The translations under genes and the position numbers were made by a program. Below are positions 33,386-44,929 of a stretch of DNA of 64,000 nt, in pieces. Under the pieces are notes generated by a model, which worked only from the letters and a program-made list of their open reading frames with translations, was not told where the DNA came from and searched no databases. The stretch lies in NCBI GenBank assembly GCA_037953745.1, contig JBAKBP010007099.1, forward strand, positions 39,234-103,233, in the 5' to 3' direction. The first letter of the stretch is position 1, and every line of letters begins with the position of its first letter. Source of the stretch: Lithodes maja (taxonomy: Eukaryota > Arthropoda > Malacostraca > Decapoda > Lithodidae).

Positions 33386-33600
33386 TTGAAATACACAACA
33401 ATAGGTTATCAGGGGTGATAGCCTAACCGAAAACAAAAAAATTGAGATACGCAGAATTAGGCTTCCAGGGGCGATAGCCTAACCAAAAGTTTTTTTAAAA
33501 TTTAAATACGCACCAATAGGCTACCAGCGTTGAATAGCCTAACCGAAAATAATATAATTGAAATACGCAGAAATAGGCTACCAGGTGTGATAACCTAACC
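33386..33600 (-). repeat. 5' UTR monomers of the CR1 LINE
   Basis: Four diverged units of about 55-60 bp, each with a block like aataggctaccaggtgtgat followed by agcctaaccgaaaa. Position at the element 5' end suggests promoter monomers. Confidence 0.65.
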
Positions 33601-33642
33601 TTAAACAAATATATATATATATAACAGAATATGTAACTAAAT

Positions 33643-33831
33643 AGAGTGAGTGAGTATGTTGGATAAAGATAGATAGTGTGTGACTGAGAGTGAGAGTGAG
33701 TGAGTATGTTGGATAAAGATAGATAGTGTGTGACTGAGTGAGTGAGAGTGAGTGAGTATGTTGGATAAAGATAGATAGTGTGTGACTGAGAGTGAGAGAG
33801 TGAGTGAGTATGTTAGATTGATAAATATAGA

Positions 33832-33910
<79 letters not shown>
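33643..33910. repeat. Minisatellite continuation and (GA)n
   Basis: Same ttggataaagatagatagtg units as 28140-28597 up to about 33835, then a pure GA run of about 75 bp (33835-33910). Confidence 0.93.
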
Positions 33911-33916
<6 letters not shown>

Positions 33917-34697
33917 AATGTAAAACTTGCAAACTAAACAAACCAAAATTGGGACAAGGACAATATAAAGTCAAATTAAATTATCAAAATCGCTATGTGG
34001 AAACAACGCTTACTAAAATGAAATTTATGAAATAAAAGAACACAATCCACCACATAGGGTGTACATTACTACATGAGCAAGTTAATCTGTTTCCCAAGCA
34101 AACTAATCGCACACATAACAACGCACTATCGTCACGTTCAAGGAATTAGTAAAATTTGGGAAGTCCTGGACGTTCTGGTAAATTTGACTAAACTCTGCAT
34201 GAATAAAGAAACTACATGTTAAATGTAAAAATATTAATTTAAAATCAAAGTTGCAACATGACAAGACATTAACAATAGTACAAAATACAAATATTGATAA
34301 GATATCTATACTATTACAAAATAATATATAAAGTACAGTACAGCACTCACTAACGATAGTGCTATCGGGTAGGTACCTGTAAGCATAGCATGCCTCAAGT
34401 GACCCCTAACAATAACTACTCTACAAAATTAATAACCTACATTAATTTTATCGTACAAATAAACTAAGGAAATCGCAAAAGCAAACAATTGATACTATCG
34501 ACAATGAATACATAATTATAATATAAAGACAAATAATTGCAAAATATGAAGAAGTAACAACAGATTTATACAAAGAGTACTCTTTCGACAAGAACAATTA
34601 TTTAAAAAAAATCATCAATATTAATATTAATAATGGAAAAATAAAAAGATAAACAATAAATGCAGACAAAAAGTAAGCAGAGTTTATACAAGAAAAT
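33911..34697. other. AT-rich, no gene seen
   Basis: Strongly AT-rich; probably the non-coding 3' part of the RT relic that follows. No motif recognised. Confidence 0.4.
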
Positions 34698-35510
34698 TCA
34701 AGTTAAAAATGCTTGATTAAAATTATTTATGTCAAATTTTAGGATACAGTCACAATAATTGACCCTAAAAAGGTTAACTTTATGTAACATTTTACTTGCC
34801 TCAAAACCTCTGTCTACTAAGAGTCTGTATAGTAACCTAGCTCTAGCCCAAAACTCATCTACTTTAGTGCAAATTTTACAAAATCTTATTAACTGGGAAT
34901 AAAAACGATTATAAGTTATTTTACTATCGATATTACTACTAGGGAAAGGAAAGTTTATTACGTTAAAATTAAAATCATCAACTTTGTGATATACTTTAAG
35001 TATGCACTGTTCATTAACAATCTGTATATTTATATCAAGAACATTTTCAACTTCATAATTTACGTTACATTGTGTGAGGGGAATAGAATTAGGATAAATA
35101 AGTTTAGCAACTTGATTAAAATTTAACAAATTGCAAACGAGAATATCATCAATATATCTACTATTAATACTTAACAATTTAGCAAGTGCTAATTTTTCTG
35201 GGATTTTATTTTTCTTGCTACTGTCAACTTAGTCTTTTATATATTTAAATTCTAAAGCAAGCAAGAATAAATCTGCAATTAAAGGGCTAGAATTTCCACC
35301 CATAGGAATTCCTAATATTTGTTTGAAAATGTAAGGCCCGAATCTAACATAAGTATTGAAAAGGAGGAATTTAAGGACATCTTTAAGTTTAGTTCTATCA
35401 AAATATATTGAACTAATGGGAGTAGAGCTAAGTGATGCATTATTAAAATATGTATAAACATTTATGAAATAATTACCATTCCTAACGAACCTGTCAAAGT
35501 GAGAGAACAA
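34698..35510 (-). pseudogene. Penelope-like reverse transcriptase fragment
   Basis: One minus-strand frame with a single internal stop (35229-35231) contains KQILGIPMGGNSSPLIADLF (RT motif B) and NSRYIDDILVCN (motif C with catalytic DD). These are followed by KVYHKVDDFNFNVINFPFPS and a helical tail. The GIPMG...SPL.AD and Y.DD combination resembles Penelope-like RTs of invertebrates more than the LINE or LTR families here. RT motifs upstream of B and any GIY-YIG nuclease are absent: the 5' side is cut by CR1 copy 3 at 35518. Clade within the family cannot be decided from this piece. Confidence 0.5.
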
Positions 35511-35517
35511 AAGGTAA

Positions 35518-35910
35518 GTACAAAGGAGTACAAAGGAAATCAAGCGACAACAGGTCTGGTGACCCTTCTAGGCTGCTTGTCCTCCAAAACACTGAGGATC
35601 AATTGTCCAAACAGTGGTTTAGAGTGGGTAAGGGAACATTGGAAAGGGAACTACTGCCCTGGAACTAATGTCCGTGGCAGGAATAGGAAGTTAGTAGGGG
35701 AAAGATGGGTTAGTAACTGAGGGGGGGGATAAAATAAAGTTATTCATTTACAAACGCAGTCAGTCGCGGGTTTGATGCAAGAAATTTGTCTAGGCGAAGT
35801 TTAAATGAATCAACGGTGCTGCAGTCTATAACGTCTCGGGGGAAGCCCCTTCCACAAGTTGACAACTCGATTGAAGAAGAAATTCTTAGATTCGTGCGAG
35901 TTAAAAGATT
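35518..35910 (-). mobile_element. CR1 copy 3, 3' fragment
   Basis: Matches the last part of copies 1 and 2: decamer tail, 3' UTR and the C-terminal codons up to the gttaaaagatt block. Heavily 5'-truncated. Confidence 0.88.
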
Positions 35911-35935
35911 GCATAAGGGAGAGAGAAATAATGTG

Positions 35936-36180
35936 TGTGTTTTTCGTGTGTGTGTGTGTGTGTGTTTTTCGTGTGTGTGTGTGTGTGTGTTTGTTCTCTC
36001 CCTCCCAATACCCCTCCCCAGTACAACTCTCCAGGATAGTTAATGCTCGCTTGGCTGTGATCTGGTCCAGGTGAAACAACGGGAGACACAAGAATGAATG
36101 GATGGCGGAGAGAGAGAGTGTGAGTGAGAGTGAGTGATAGATTGAGTGTGTGTATGTGTGTGTGTTTGTGGGTGTCAAAA
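35936..36180. repeat. GT-rich SSR and SSR-flanked unit, third copy
   Basis: tgtgtgtgtttttcgtg runs, then a segment with ctccaggatagttaatgctc and ctggtccaggtgaaac, like 27875-28135, then GA and GAGT runs. Confidence 0.6.
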
Positions 36181-37728
36181 CAATTGTCAGGGCCCATTAA
36201 TACTATTTACAATGTTTACTCTTGCCTCATGTTGATCTTGAATGGCTTTGCTGAGCAAATTTCATCTTTTGAATAGTTTCAGCAAGTTAAAGTGTGAAGA
36301 TCGGTCAATGATCATTTGGTGAGCAATCTGAGTCACACGAAATAAGAGTACAAAGGAGTACAAAGGAAATCAAGCAACAGCAGGTCTAGTGACCCTTCTA
36401 GGCTGCTTGTCCTCCAAAACACTGAGGATCAAGTGTCCAAACAGTGGTTTAGAGTGGGTAAGGGAACATTGGAAAGGGAACTACTGCCCTGGAACTAATG
36501 TCCGTGGCAGGATTAGGAAGTTAGTAGGGGACAGATGGGTTAGTAACTGATGGGAGGATAAAATAAAGTTATTCATTTACAAACGCAGTTAGTCGCGGGT
36601 TTGATGCAAGATATTTGTCTAGGCGAAGTTTAAATGAATCAACGGTGCTGCAGTCTATGACATCTCGGGGAAGCCCATTCCCTAAGTTGACAACTCAATT
36701 GAAGAAGAAATTCTTAGCTTCGTGTGAGTTAAAAGATTTACCAATAATTTTGCAACCGTTTCCCCGCGTGTAATTAGATTGGTCGATAGTGAAGTACTTA
36801 CTACAGTTCATATTGTCGATGCCTTTGATGATTTTGAACACTTGAATTAAGTCGCCTCTTAATCTGCGCTGGGTTAAAGGAAATAGATTTAATTCTCTAA
36901 GACGCTCCTCGTATGGTTTGTTCTTTAGGCTAGGTATCATTTTGGTAACTCTGCGTTGAACTCGTTCTAGCTTGTCTATATATTTTTGGTAATAAGGGCA
37001 CCAGGATTGAACGCAGTATTCCAGAAGAGGGCGGACTAAGGAATTGTAAAGGGTTAGGATAACGTCTTTGGATTTATGCTCAAATGACCTGCCTATAAAG
37101 CCAATTATTTTGTTTGCCTTCTTAACAACTTCTGAACATTGTTGGCTCGGTTTTAGGTTACTCGATATTGTTACTCCCAGATCGGTTTCTCTGTTTACAT
37201 TCTTAAGCTGAATGCCATTCATCAAGTAGTTTGCTTTCTCATTTTGGTATCCGATATGTAGTACTTTACATTTATCCGCATTGAAACTCATTTGCCAAAT
37301 TTGGGCCCAACATGACAACTCATCTAGATTGTGTTGCATATCGTCAACTTGTTCTTTTGAGAGTACGCTATTTGCAATTTTTGTATCGTCAGCAAATTTT
37401 GAGATTGTACAGGTGAGACCCTCATCTATGTCGTTGATGAAAATTAGAAAGAGAATTGGTCCTAGTACCGATCCCTGGGGTACCCCGCTACTTACATTGG
37501 TCCATTTAGATGCCTTACCGTTTATGACTACTCTTTGTTTTCTGTCGCTGAGCCAATTTTCTATCCATTTCAACACACCGTCTTGTAGTCCATGCGCTTT
37601 TAGTTTTAGCAGTAAACGTTTGTGGGGAACTTTGTCAAAGGCCTTTTGAAAATCAAGGTATATAATATCTACAGCTTTACTCTCATCGTAGAGGTTGAAG
37701 ATATCGTGGAAGAAGTCTAAGAGGTTTG

Positions 37729-38220
37729 TTAACACCTTAAGAGCGGCCTAGGCGGTATATAATATGTAGCCACCAGCGGGGTGTTTTTACCCAAAATAGG
37801 GCTGTTTACGTGATCATTTTCATGCCTAAATAAGACCCAGAGCGTAAAACAAGTATCTATGCCTGAAAGGGCATAAACAGAGCTTTCCAATGACATCACT
37901 ACGATCCTTGTATGACGGCTAGTTTTCTTGCAAAGAAAAACTCGCGCAACACGAGTGCAAAAACCATGTAATTCGGTACTTTCCCCATGCATTTCACTAT
38001 GTAGCGAGTGTGAGAGGGTGGAGGAGGGTGGGATTCATGTCAGTTGGTCCGCCGCGGTGGTCTGGAGCAGTCATACGCTCGCTACTCTCCTGCCACCACT
38101 TGTCTCTCTCTCTCAGCAACATTACGTGCTGAAATTGCCACACGACCTATGTCGCGCGCCGCCACATAGTCCAAATTTGTTTCACTCGACTTATGATGCG
38201 CGCCGCCAATAAGGGGTTAA
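37729..38220. mobile_element. 484-bp TTAA MITE in CR1 copy 2
   Basis: TTAA at 37729-37732 and 38217-38220; CR1 copy 1 has an uninterrupted gtttgTTAAacagg at this site (29969-29985). Ends CACCTTAAGAGCGGCC and inverted CCCCTTATTGGCGGCG are partly complementary. Confidence 0.85.
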
Positions 38221-38257
38221 ACAGGAACGTTTTTTACGAAAGCCGTGTTGAGTATCT

Positions 38258-38896
38258 TTAACCCGGGAACTGCAGGGAGACTCTTAAGAGTTTCCCCGGC
38301 GGACTGCGGGGGAGACTCTTAAGAGTCAGAGAAAAAAAAAAATCAACTTTTGTCATCGAAAACAAATTATTTTTTTTATTTTTATTTTTTTATTTTTTTA
38401 TTTTTTTTTGGCCCCTGGGCCATGCAAAATCTCAGTCCTCTACCTCCCCTCCTTCCCCACTTTCCTCCTCTCCTTCAGTTATCACCTATTTTCCCTGTTA
38501 TTCCCTTATTCTGAGGTATATTTTCGTGCTAACATTAGAAATCCGGTTGCAGGTTGTGGTCATCACTGATAGCAAGCGAATGCAAGAGAGAGAGAGAGAG
38601 TATCGATCGACTGTGTCTCAATGGCCTTGTGGGAAATTGGCGGGAAAGCAGCTTGCCTCACCCATATATTATACAACTCGTGGGCTATATCTCCGATTTT
38701 GACCATCCAAACGCTATTTTCACTCGTTTTATTGTTGTTTCAGGTTAATACCTTTATAATCAACCCATAATAGGCGCATATGGATAAGTATTAATGCTAT
38801 TAATGGTACAATGAATATTTTAGTGACGGAAACACCTCAAATACATGCGCACAGGGAGAGGTGTCTAATTACCCCCATGCGCACTTCAGAGGTTAA
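38258..38896. mobile_element. 631-bp TTAA MITE, family B, copy 2
   Basis: TTAA at both ends, and the same family as 21148-21783. It occupies the very TTAA used by the unrelated MITE in CR1 copy 1 (30016). Confidence 0.88.
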
Positions 38897-40667
38897 GTAT
38901 GTTATTTTCCTCTTAGTGATTTACGAGTCTGTCTCTTGAGTGTTTCTAACATTTTACATACAACTGAGGTTAAGCTAATTGGACGATAGTTACTGGGTAG
39001 GGATTTTCTGCCTTTTTTGAATATCGGTGTTACGTTGGCTAGCTTCCAGTGATCAGGCATATTTCCAGACTTCAAGGATTTATTAAATAGCAATGTCAGT
39101 GGTTTGGAGAGCTCATCCTTAGCTTCCTTTTGGACTCTAGGTGAGATTTTATCAGGTCCAGGCATTTTATTTACCTTGAGTTTATCTAAACAATTCAATA
39201 CTTCTCTCTCTGTAACGGTGATATTGCTTAGAACATCTGAATTATCAAAAACTGATGCAAAGAAGGTATTGAGGGCATGACTCATTTGTACTTCGTCTTT
39301 GGTGTATTCTCCATTTTCATCGACTAGACTAACGGTTGAAGTAACTACTTTTTCTTTCTGATATAACTATAGAATTCATTCTGGTTTGTTTTACTTTGAT
39401 TCGCAACATGTAACTCCAGGGTCTTTTTACTTTGCTTAATTAACTTTTTGGCTTTGCGTCGTACCTCTACAAATTTCACCCGTTCTTCGTAATTTTTGTA
39501 AGGATTTGAATCTATCATTAGCAAACTTTTTAGCAAGCAGACAGTTTGAAATATCTTTATTCCACCATTTGGGCTTATTATTAAAGCCTGGACGCCGTAT
39601 TTTCGATGGTATGCAGTCCTACACTGCTTTTAGGTAAGTGGTTTCGAATAATTCCCAAGATGTATTTATGTCGTTATTGTTAATTAAAAAGCTCCAGTCA
39701 GTTTCTTTAAACATAGCTCTAAGTTTATGAAAGTTTGCTTTCTTGAATTTAGGGACTTTTTCGATGCTGCTATTTGGTTCGTTACTAGTAAACTTTAAAG
39801 TGAAAGTTATTGTACGATGGTCGCTGTTACTGAATTCATCACCAACATTCAAATTCTCTATTAATTCTTCTTTTGTTGCAAGTACAAGGTCAAGAACATT
39901 ATTACCACGGGTCGGCGATCGAACAAATTGATAGAGTGAACTCTCTAGCAAGTTCGCATACAAGTCATGTCCGGAGTGTGAAGTAAGAGTATCGCCCCAC
40001 TTGGTCACAGGTAAATTAAAGTCGCCAAATAATACGGTATTTTGTAAGTTACTTACATCTGCAATTTGTTCATAAATTTCTCTGTCAGTTTGCACTGATT
40101 GAGCTGAATGTCTGTATATTAATGCAAGTATTATTGTTGTACCTTTATTATTCTTTATTAGCACAAAAGATGTGTCGACGTTCACAATTTGAGGTTTTGA
40201 CAAGAGGGTCGGGTTAAGACTTTCTTTGTTATAAAATAAAACGCCACCTCCATTTTTATTTATTCGGCTTTTCTCAAACATTACATAACCGGGAAGTGAA
40301 TACTCCGCTAAAAAGTCTCTATATTATGTATTGAGCCAAGATTCTGTTATACCAATCACATCATAATTTTCAGTAAACACTAGTTCCTCTAAATCTGAAA
40401 ATTGATTGCGTAAGCTACGAGCGTTTGCATAGAAAACCTAAAAAGTTGCGGTTTTTGAACTCGCAGAACGTTCTTTAATCAAATTTTTGGGTCTGGTCGG
40501 ATCTACATTTACATTCATGGCTGTCATCGGTCCTCGGTCCTTATCCCTGGCGGTTTTGAATTTGGGTCGTGTTGGTGGAGCCTTATCCAAATTCGCGGTT
40601 CTTGACGGATTAGCATTTAATTCCTTCGCAGGTTGCCGCCCTCGCTGTCTTCGGTCCTCCTTCCTGG

Positions 40668-41007
40668 TGAATGAGAAATGAAGAGATGAAAGAATGAATG
40701 AATAACGAATATAGGGAGAGTAAAGGAGGGAATAGGGTGAGAAATGATAGGAGATGGAAGGTATGATGAAATTAAGGAAGGAAACGAGTGGAGAAGATAC
40801 ACACGAATGAAAGATAGAATGAGAGAAACAGAAGGAAGATGGGAAGAAAGTAGAGGAGATGGAATCCTGGAAGTGAGAAAGGAATATATATTAGGGAGAG
40901 AAAGGTGAATGAAGAAATAAAGACGTTTGTATAAAAGGGAAGAAAATGTTGGGAAAAAGATGCACAATATTGAGCCACTCATGCACTAAATTAAAAAGGG
41001 GTTTTCT
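40668..41007. other. Purine-rich sequence, no gene
   Basis: Long GA/GAA-rich stretch with weak repeats of gaatga and gagaaa. Open frames here are low-complexity. Confidence 0.6.
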
Positions 41008-41260
41008 GGGCCACCTTCTCCCTCATGTTTAGTCCCATTAGTTTTGAGATTTTAAGACATTCGCCCCTTTAGTTTGGCGATGTGAAGATCTTTCTTGCCA
41101 TTTAGGTGCCGAATTTATCCTGGCGAGCAATAGCAAGTCTGCAATTTATGAGGAGCCGGGGCATTTATCTACCGAATGATGTTCACATATTCTCGAATGA
41201 GTGTCTTGAGGGCATTTGTTTAAGCTTGGTGAGGTCTAGGAAAGAAAACATAAATCAAAA
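41008..41260. repeat. Dispersed repeat R-alpha, copy 1
   Basis: Shares the block ttagttttgagattttaaga / cattcgccccttttagtttgg and the later aggtgccgaatttatcctgg region with 46790-47040, 51552-51830 and 52690-52930. Decayed, non-coding, no recognised family. Confidence 0.5.
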
Positions 41261-41424
41261 AATTATTAAGTAAATATATAAATAAACAAACAAATCATTA
41301 AAAACTTCCCCTTATAAAGGAATAATTATCATTAATCATCTGTAACTAACTATATTTGTGTTCATATACATATGTAAAAACCTATTGTGTAAATGTTCAT
41401 GAAATAATTAAATGACTATCTGCA

Positions 41425-41905
41425 TTTTTTTTTTTTTTTTTCCTATATTCCAACTACTCCCTCTTGGGCATAGGCTGATAGCCTTTACACTCAACCGCTG
41501 AACACGGTGAGGCCCGTGAGGTCTTGTTCCAGTCTGGGGAGTGAGACATGCAAAGCTTGACGGCTCGAAGCAATTCCATCTCTGAAGCCGCCTCGCCTCT
41601 GCGCTTCACAGTCTCATCCCCACAGACTCGGACCCTCGCTCTCAGAACGCCACCTATTGAGCAATTAACTCACTAGGCATTGCCCCCCTGTAGCATATTT
41701 TTGAATATGGGAATATTCATACAATGCTATTTAATCAGGGAACAATGAGGGTATTTTTTTGGCATTTCGGTGTGCTGTGGTAATGCACTGATACTAGGTA
41801 CAGCACAAATTCCATCCCAATAATATCTTCCCATTGACATATTGGGATTCGAACCCGGGTCCATTGGATTACCAGTCCAGTGGCAAGACCACTCTGCCAC
41901 ACCAC
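41425..41905 (-). mobile_element. tRNA-derived SINE, family 1, copy A
   Basis: Minus strand: tRNA-like head at 41905-41843 (GTGGTGTGGCAGAGTGG, then GGGTTCGAATCCC as B box), a body of about 400 bp, then poly(A) seen as the T run at 41425-41442. The head looks like a serine or leucine type tRNA but lacks a foldable variable arm. It shares head, body and tail with 54531-55074. Confidence 0.8.
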
Positions 41906-42125
41906 TATCTATCTATCTATCTATCTATCTATCTGTCTATATACAGACTCTATCTACCTCTCTGTCTCTTTATTTCTCTAATTGAAACATTGCCACCATT
42001 CAGGGAAGAAAGAGGAAGAATGAGTAGTAATTCCCCTAACAAGGATTGTATCCCTTGGGATATTACCACTATATACAAGGGTTTTAGGACACTGTGTAAC
42101 TCTCTCTCTCTCCCCCCCCCCCCCC
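41905..42125. repeat. (ATCT)n and dispersed repeat R-beta, copy 1
   Basis: Tetranucleotide run, then tctctttatttctctaattg and acattgccaccattc, followed by taattcccctaacaa, shared with 44930-45060 and 45230-45380. A poly-C tract (about 42113-42124) ends it. Confidence 0.55.
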
Positions 42126-42129
42126 TTTA

Positions 42130-43420
42130 CCACTAACCTCATACTTTCACCAATGCCTCAACCTTAGATGAATCCGGTTCTATTCCTTACTCTCCAACCC
42201 CGTCTCTCCTACTTATGCGTAATATCTTATAAGGATGTACTTTGTGCCCTATCTGGGCTTAATACTAAGAAACCAGATGGCGTTCCTCCTGTTGTACTAA
42301 ACCAACTGTTCTTCCTTGCTGACTCCCTGCCCAGGCCAACGTTCCTCCTGTTGTACTAAAACAACTGTTCTTCCTTGCTGACTCCCTGCCCAGGCCAACG
42401 TTCCTCCTGTTGTACTAAAACAACTGTTCTTCCTTGCTGACTCCCTGCCCAGGCCAACGTTCCTCCTGTTGTACTAAAACAACTGTTCTTCCTTGCTGAC
42501 TCCCTGCCCAGGCCAACGTTCCTCCTGTTGTACTAAAACAACTGTTCTTCCGTGCTGACTCCCTGCCCAGGCCAACGTTCCTCCTGTTGTACTAAAACAA
42601 CTGTTCTTCCTTGCTGACTCCCTGCCCAGGCCAACGTTCCTCCTGTTGTACTAAAACAACTGTTCTTCCTTGCTGACTCCCTGCCCAGGCCAACGTTCCT
42701 CCTGTTGTACTAAAACAACTGTTCTTCCTTGCTGACTCCCTGCCCAGGCCAACGTTCCTCCTGTTGTACTAAAACAACTGTTCTTCCGTGCTGACTCCCT
42801 GCCCAGGCCAACGTTCCTCCTGTTGTACTAAAACAACTGTTCTTCCTTGCTGACTCCCTGCCCAGGCCAACGTTCCTCCTGTTGTACTAAAACAACTGTT
42901 CTTCCTTGCTGACTCCCTGCCCAGGCCAACGTTCCTCCTGCTGTACTAAAACAACTGTTCTTCCGTGCTGACTCCCTGCCCAGGCCAACGTTTCTGCTGT
43001 TGTACTAAAACAACTGTTCTTCCGTGCTGACTCCCTGCCCAGGCCAACGTTTCTGCTGTTGTACTAAAACAACTGTTCTTCCGTGCTGACTCCCTGCCCA
43101 GGCCAACGTTCCTCCTGTTGTACTAAAACAACTGTTCTTCCTTGCTGACTCCCTGCCCAGGCCAACGTTCCTCCTGTTGTACTAAAACAACTGTTCTTCC
43201 TTGCTGACTCCCTGCCCAGGCCAACGTTCCTCCTGCTGTACTAAAACAACTGTTCTTCCGTGCTGACTCCCTGCCCAGGCCAACGTTTCTGCTGTTGTAC
43301 TAAAACAACTGTTCTTCCGTGCTGACTCCCTGCCCAGGCCAACGTTTCTATACCTGTATTTTCTCTAATAGGTTTGCTCCCATTCATCCTGTCCCGAAGT
43401 AGGGTAACCGCTATTAACCC
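42130..43420 (+). pseudogene. Jockey-like LINE RT relic with internal minisatellite
   Basis: Left flank (42130-42281) matches the LINE RT region before and at the GVPPVVL motif, and right flank (43350-43420) matches tttgctcacattcaacctgt just after it. The LINE segment between has been replaced by the 59-bp array. No intact frame; the left and right pieces belong to the same LINE reading direction. Confidence 0.75.
42282..43344 (+). repeat. 59-bp minisatellite, 18 units
   Basis: Unit starts gttcctcctgttgtactaaa and ends ctccctgcccaggccaac. First and last unit starts are exactly 18 x 59 bases apart, so no net indels. Variants (ccttgctg or ccgtgctg; cctcctgttg, cctcctgctg or tctgctgttg) fall in patterned blocks. 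Confidence 0.97.
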
Positions 43421-43739
43421 TCTTTTTCCAATGAGGCTAACGGTCTTTAAACTTTATTGCCAAACTAACGGGGGGACATCTTAAAATATCATAACTAATA
43501 GGGCTAAATATAAGGGAGAAAGAGGTCCAGAAAACCTAACTCCCCCTAAAAAGGAGGTAACTAACATTGTGTACACGTTGCAATGAGTGTGTTGTAATCT
43601 ACAATGTCTCTCTTTCACGAAGAACATCTGACTGGAATGAAGCGCAAGGTATTTGAGATTTATAATAAACCTTGTAATTCCTATTAACTATCTTCACCTA
43701 AAAATATTTATGAATCTTTGCCTCTTAACCCGACATAAC

Positions 43740-43799
<60 letters not shown>

Positions 43800-44929
43800 T
43801 CTGTTCTCCACACCTCACTTCACTTTATATTACCTTTTCTCTTTAATAAGTGGGTTTGATATTGTGGATTATATGATTTTTTGATCTCAATATGCATACA
43901 TTATACAATCAGAGCTGGTAGTTAGATCATAAGGGAATTAATGCTGTCATCTTTTAATTTTGATAAGTCTAGAAATTGTGACACTCAGCCTCTCAAAAAT
44001 CGAATACAGTTTAGAAAAGTCGAACTTACATTTTAGAAGAGTCACACGCTAAATAGAGGTGTACATTTACAGCCCATTCGCTCCAGGCCTTCGTGAGTTA
44101 CAGGAAATTATATGCCACTCTTTCTAGACTGGTCATAATTAATAGACTATTGTGTACATGAAAGCCCTTATTACATATCAAATACAAATAACCTTACTGT
44201 ATGTCATAAGTTGAAACCAATTCTTCATTACAGTAATTTACAAAGATAGTAAATAGTTAATTTGCATTATATAATAAGATTCCTGCACTATGGAACCTCC
44301 CTATCTCACCTAGAACATGTCATTGGAATGAACCGCAGGAACTTTGGGATGCAAACTATGCCTTGTAACACTTTGTAATTCTCCTCTGCTTTCCCACTTA
44401 AAAATGCATTTATCTCACGGTCTTACCCCTGCACAGCGACTGGACAAATTGGGATCTAACTATCTATCTATCTAGCTATCTATCTATCCTTTTGACTTAC
44501 CATATATGTATCTATATCTGTCTCCCAACTCACAATCAATCTCACAACATAACATAGTAAATAGTATTGTGCACACTTCACAATGAGTGTATGAGCAACT
44601 TGACGTCTCTCATCTATGGCTCGGTGTGATTTTTTTCCTAGAAGTTGTATCACCGTCCTGTCTCGTAATCTCGGAGTACACAGTCTCTCACGCGACCTAT
44701 TGAGCTTCTCACTCATTTGGTACCACCATTGCATATTTTGAAAATGGAAATAATCATACCATGCTAATATATTGGAAACAGCAATACACTATCACTATAT
44801 TCACCTACTGTATAAATTACATTGGAACGGACCACCGTATAATCTACGACACGATAACTATTCCTTGTAACTCTCTCCACCTAAACACCTATAAACCCTG
44901 AGCTCTGACCCTCCGTAACTAGTGTACAA
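43421..44929. other. No gene; SSR and weak repeats
   Basis: Contains (CT)n at about 43745-43796 and ATCT runs near 44457-44488. Decayed similar segments (caatgagtgt, then cttgtaac) occur at about 43580-43680, 44300-44370 and 44840-44880. No coding or splice evidence. Confidence 0.5.

Larger units (their letters stand above)
28598..33600 (-). mobile_element. CR1/L2-type LINE, copy 1 (near full length)
   Basis: Minus-strand element with repeat-containing 5' UTR (33240-33600), ORF1 (33235-32242), ORF2 (32215-28815) and a 3' UTR ending in two copies of the decamer TTTGTACTCC rather than poly(A), as in CR1-like LINEs. It lies inside the minisatellite seen on both sides. A MITE interrupts ORF2. 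It is the most complete of three copies here. Confidence 0.88.
36695..40510 (-). pseudogene. CR1-type ORF2 of copy 2
   Basis: Pieces: endonuclease 40281-39619 (FGDFNLPVTKWGD, SDHRTITF), RT start 39285-38897 (FKKGRKSLPSNYRPISLTSV), RT centre and C-terminus 37728-36695 (DIIYLDFQKAFDKVPH, SGVPQGSVLGPILFLIFIND, SKFADDTKI). There are frameshifts around 38930, 39340-39500 and near the stop, and deletions in the loop before the RT, and two MITEs interrupt it. Where they overlap the protein is very close to copy 1, so both derive from a recent common source. It is inactive. Confidence 0.88.
36347..40667 (-). mobile_element. CR1 copy 2 (5'-truncated)
   Basis: Closely similar to copy 1 from the decamer tail through ORF2 into the last ORF1 codons (tcggtcctccttcctgg), where it stops at 40667. 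It carries two TTAA insertions. No ORF1 proper is present, so truncation during reverse transcription is likely. Confidence 0.88.

Noticed and set aside
41843..41905. Functional tRNA gene
   Set aside because: No proper variable arm or acceptor pairing; a second decayed copy heads the same SINE body at 55 kb.
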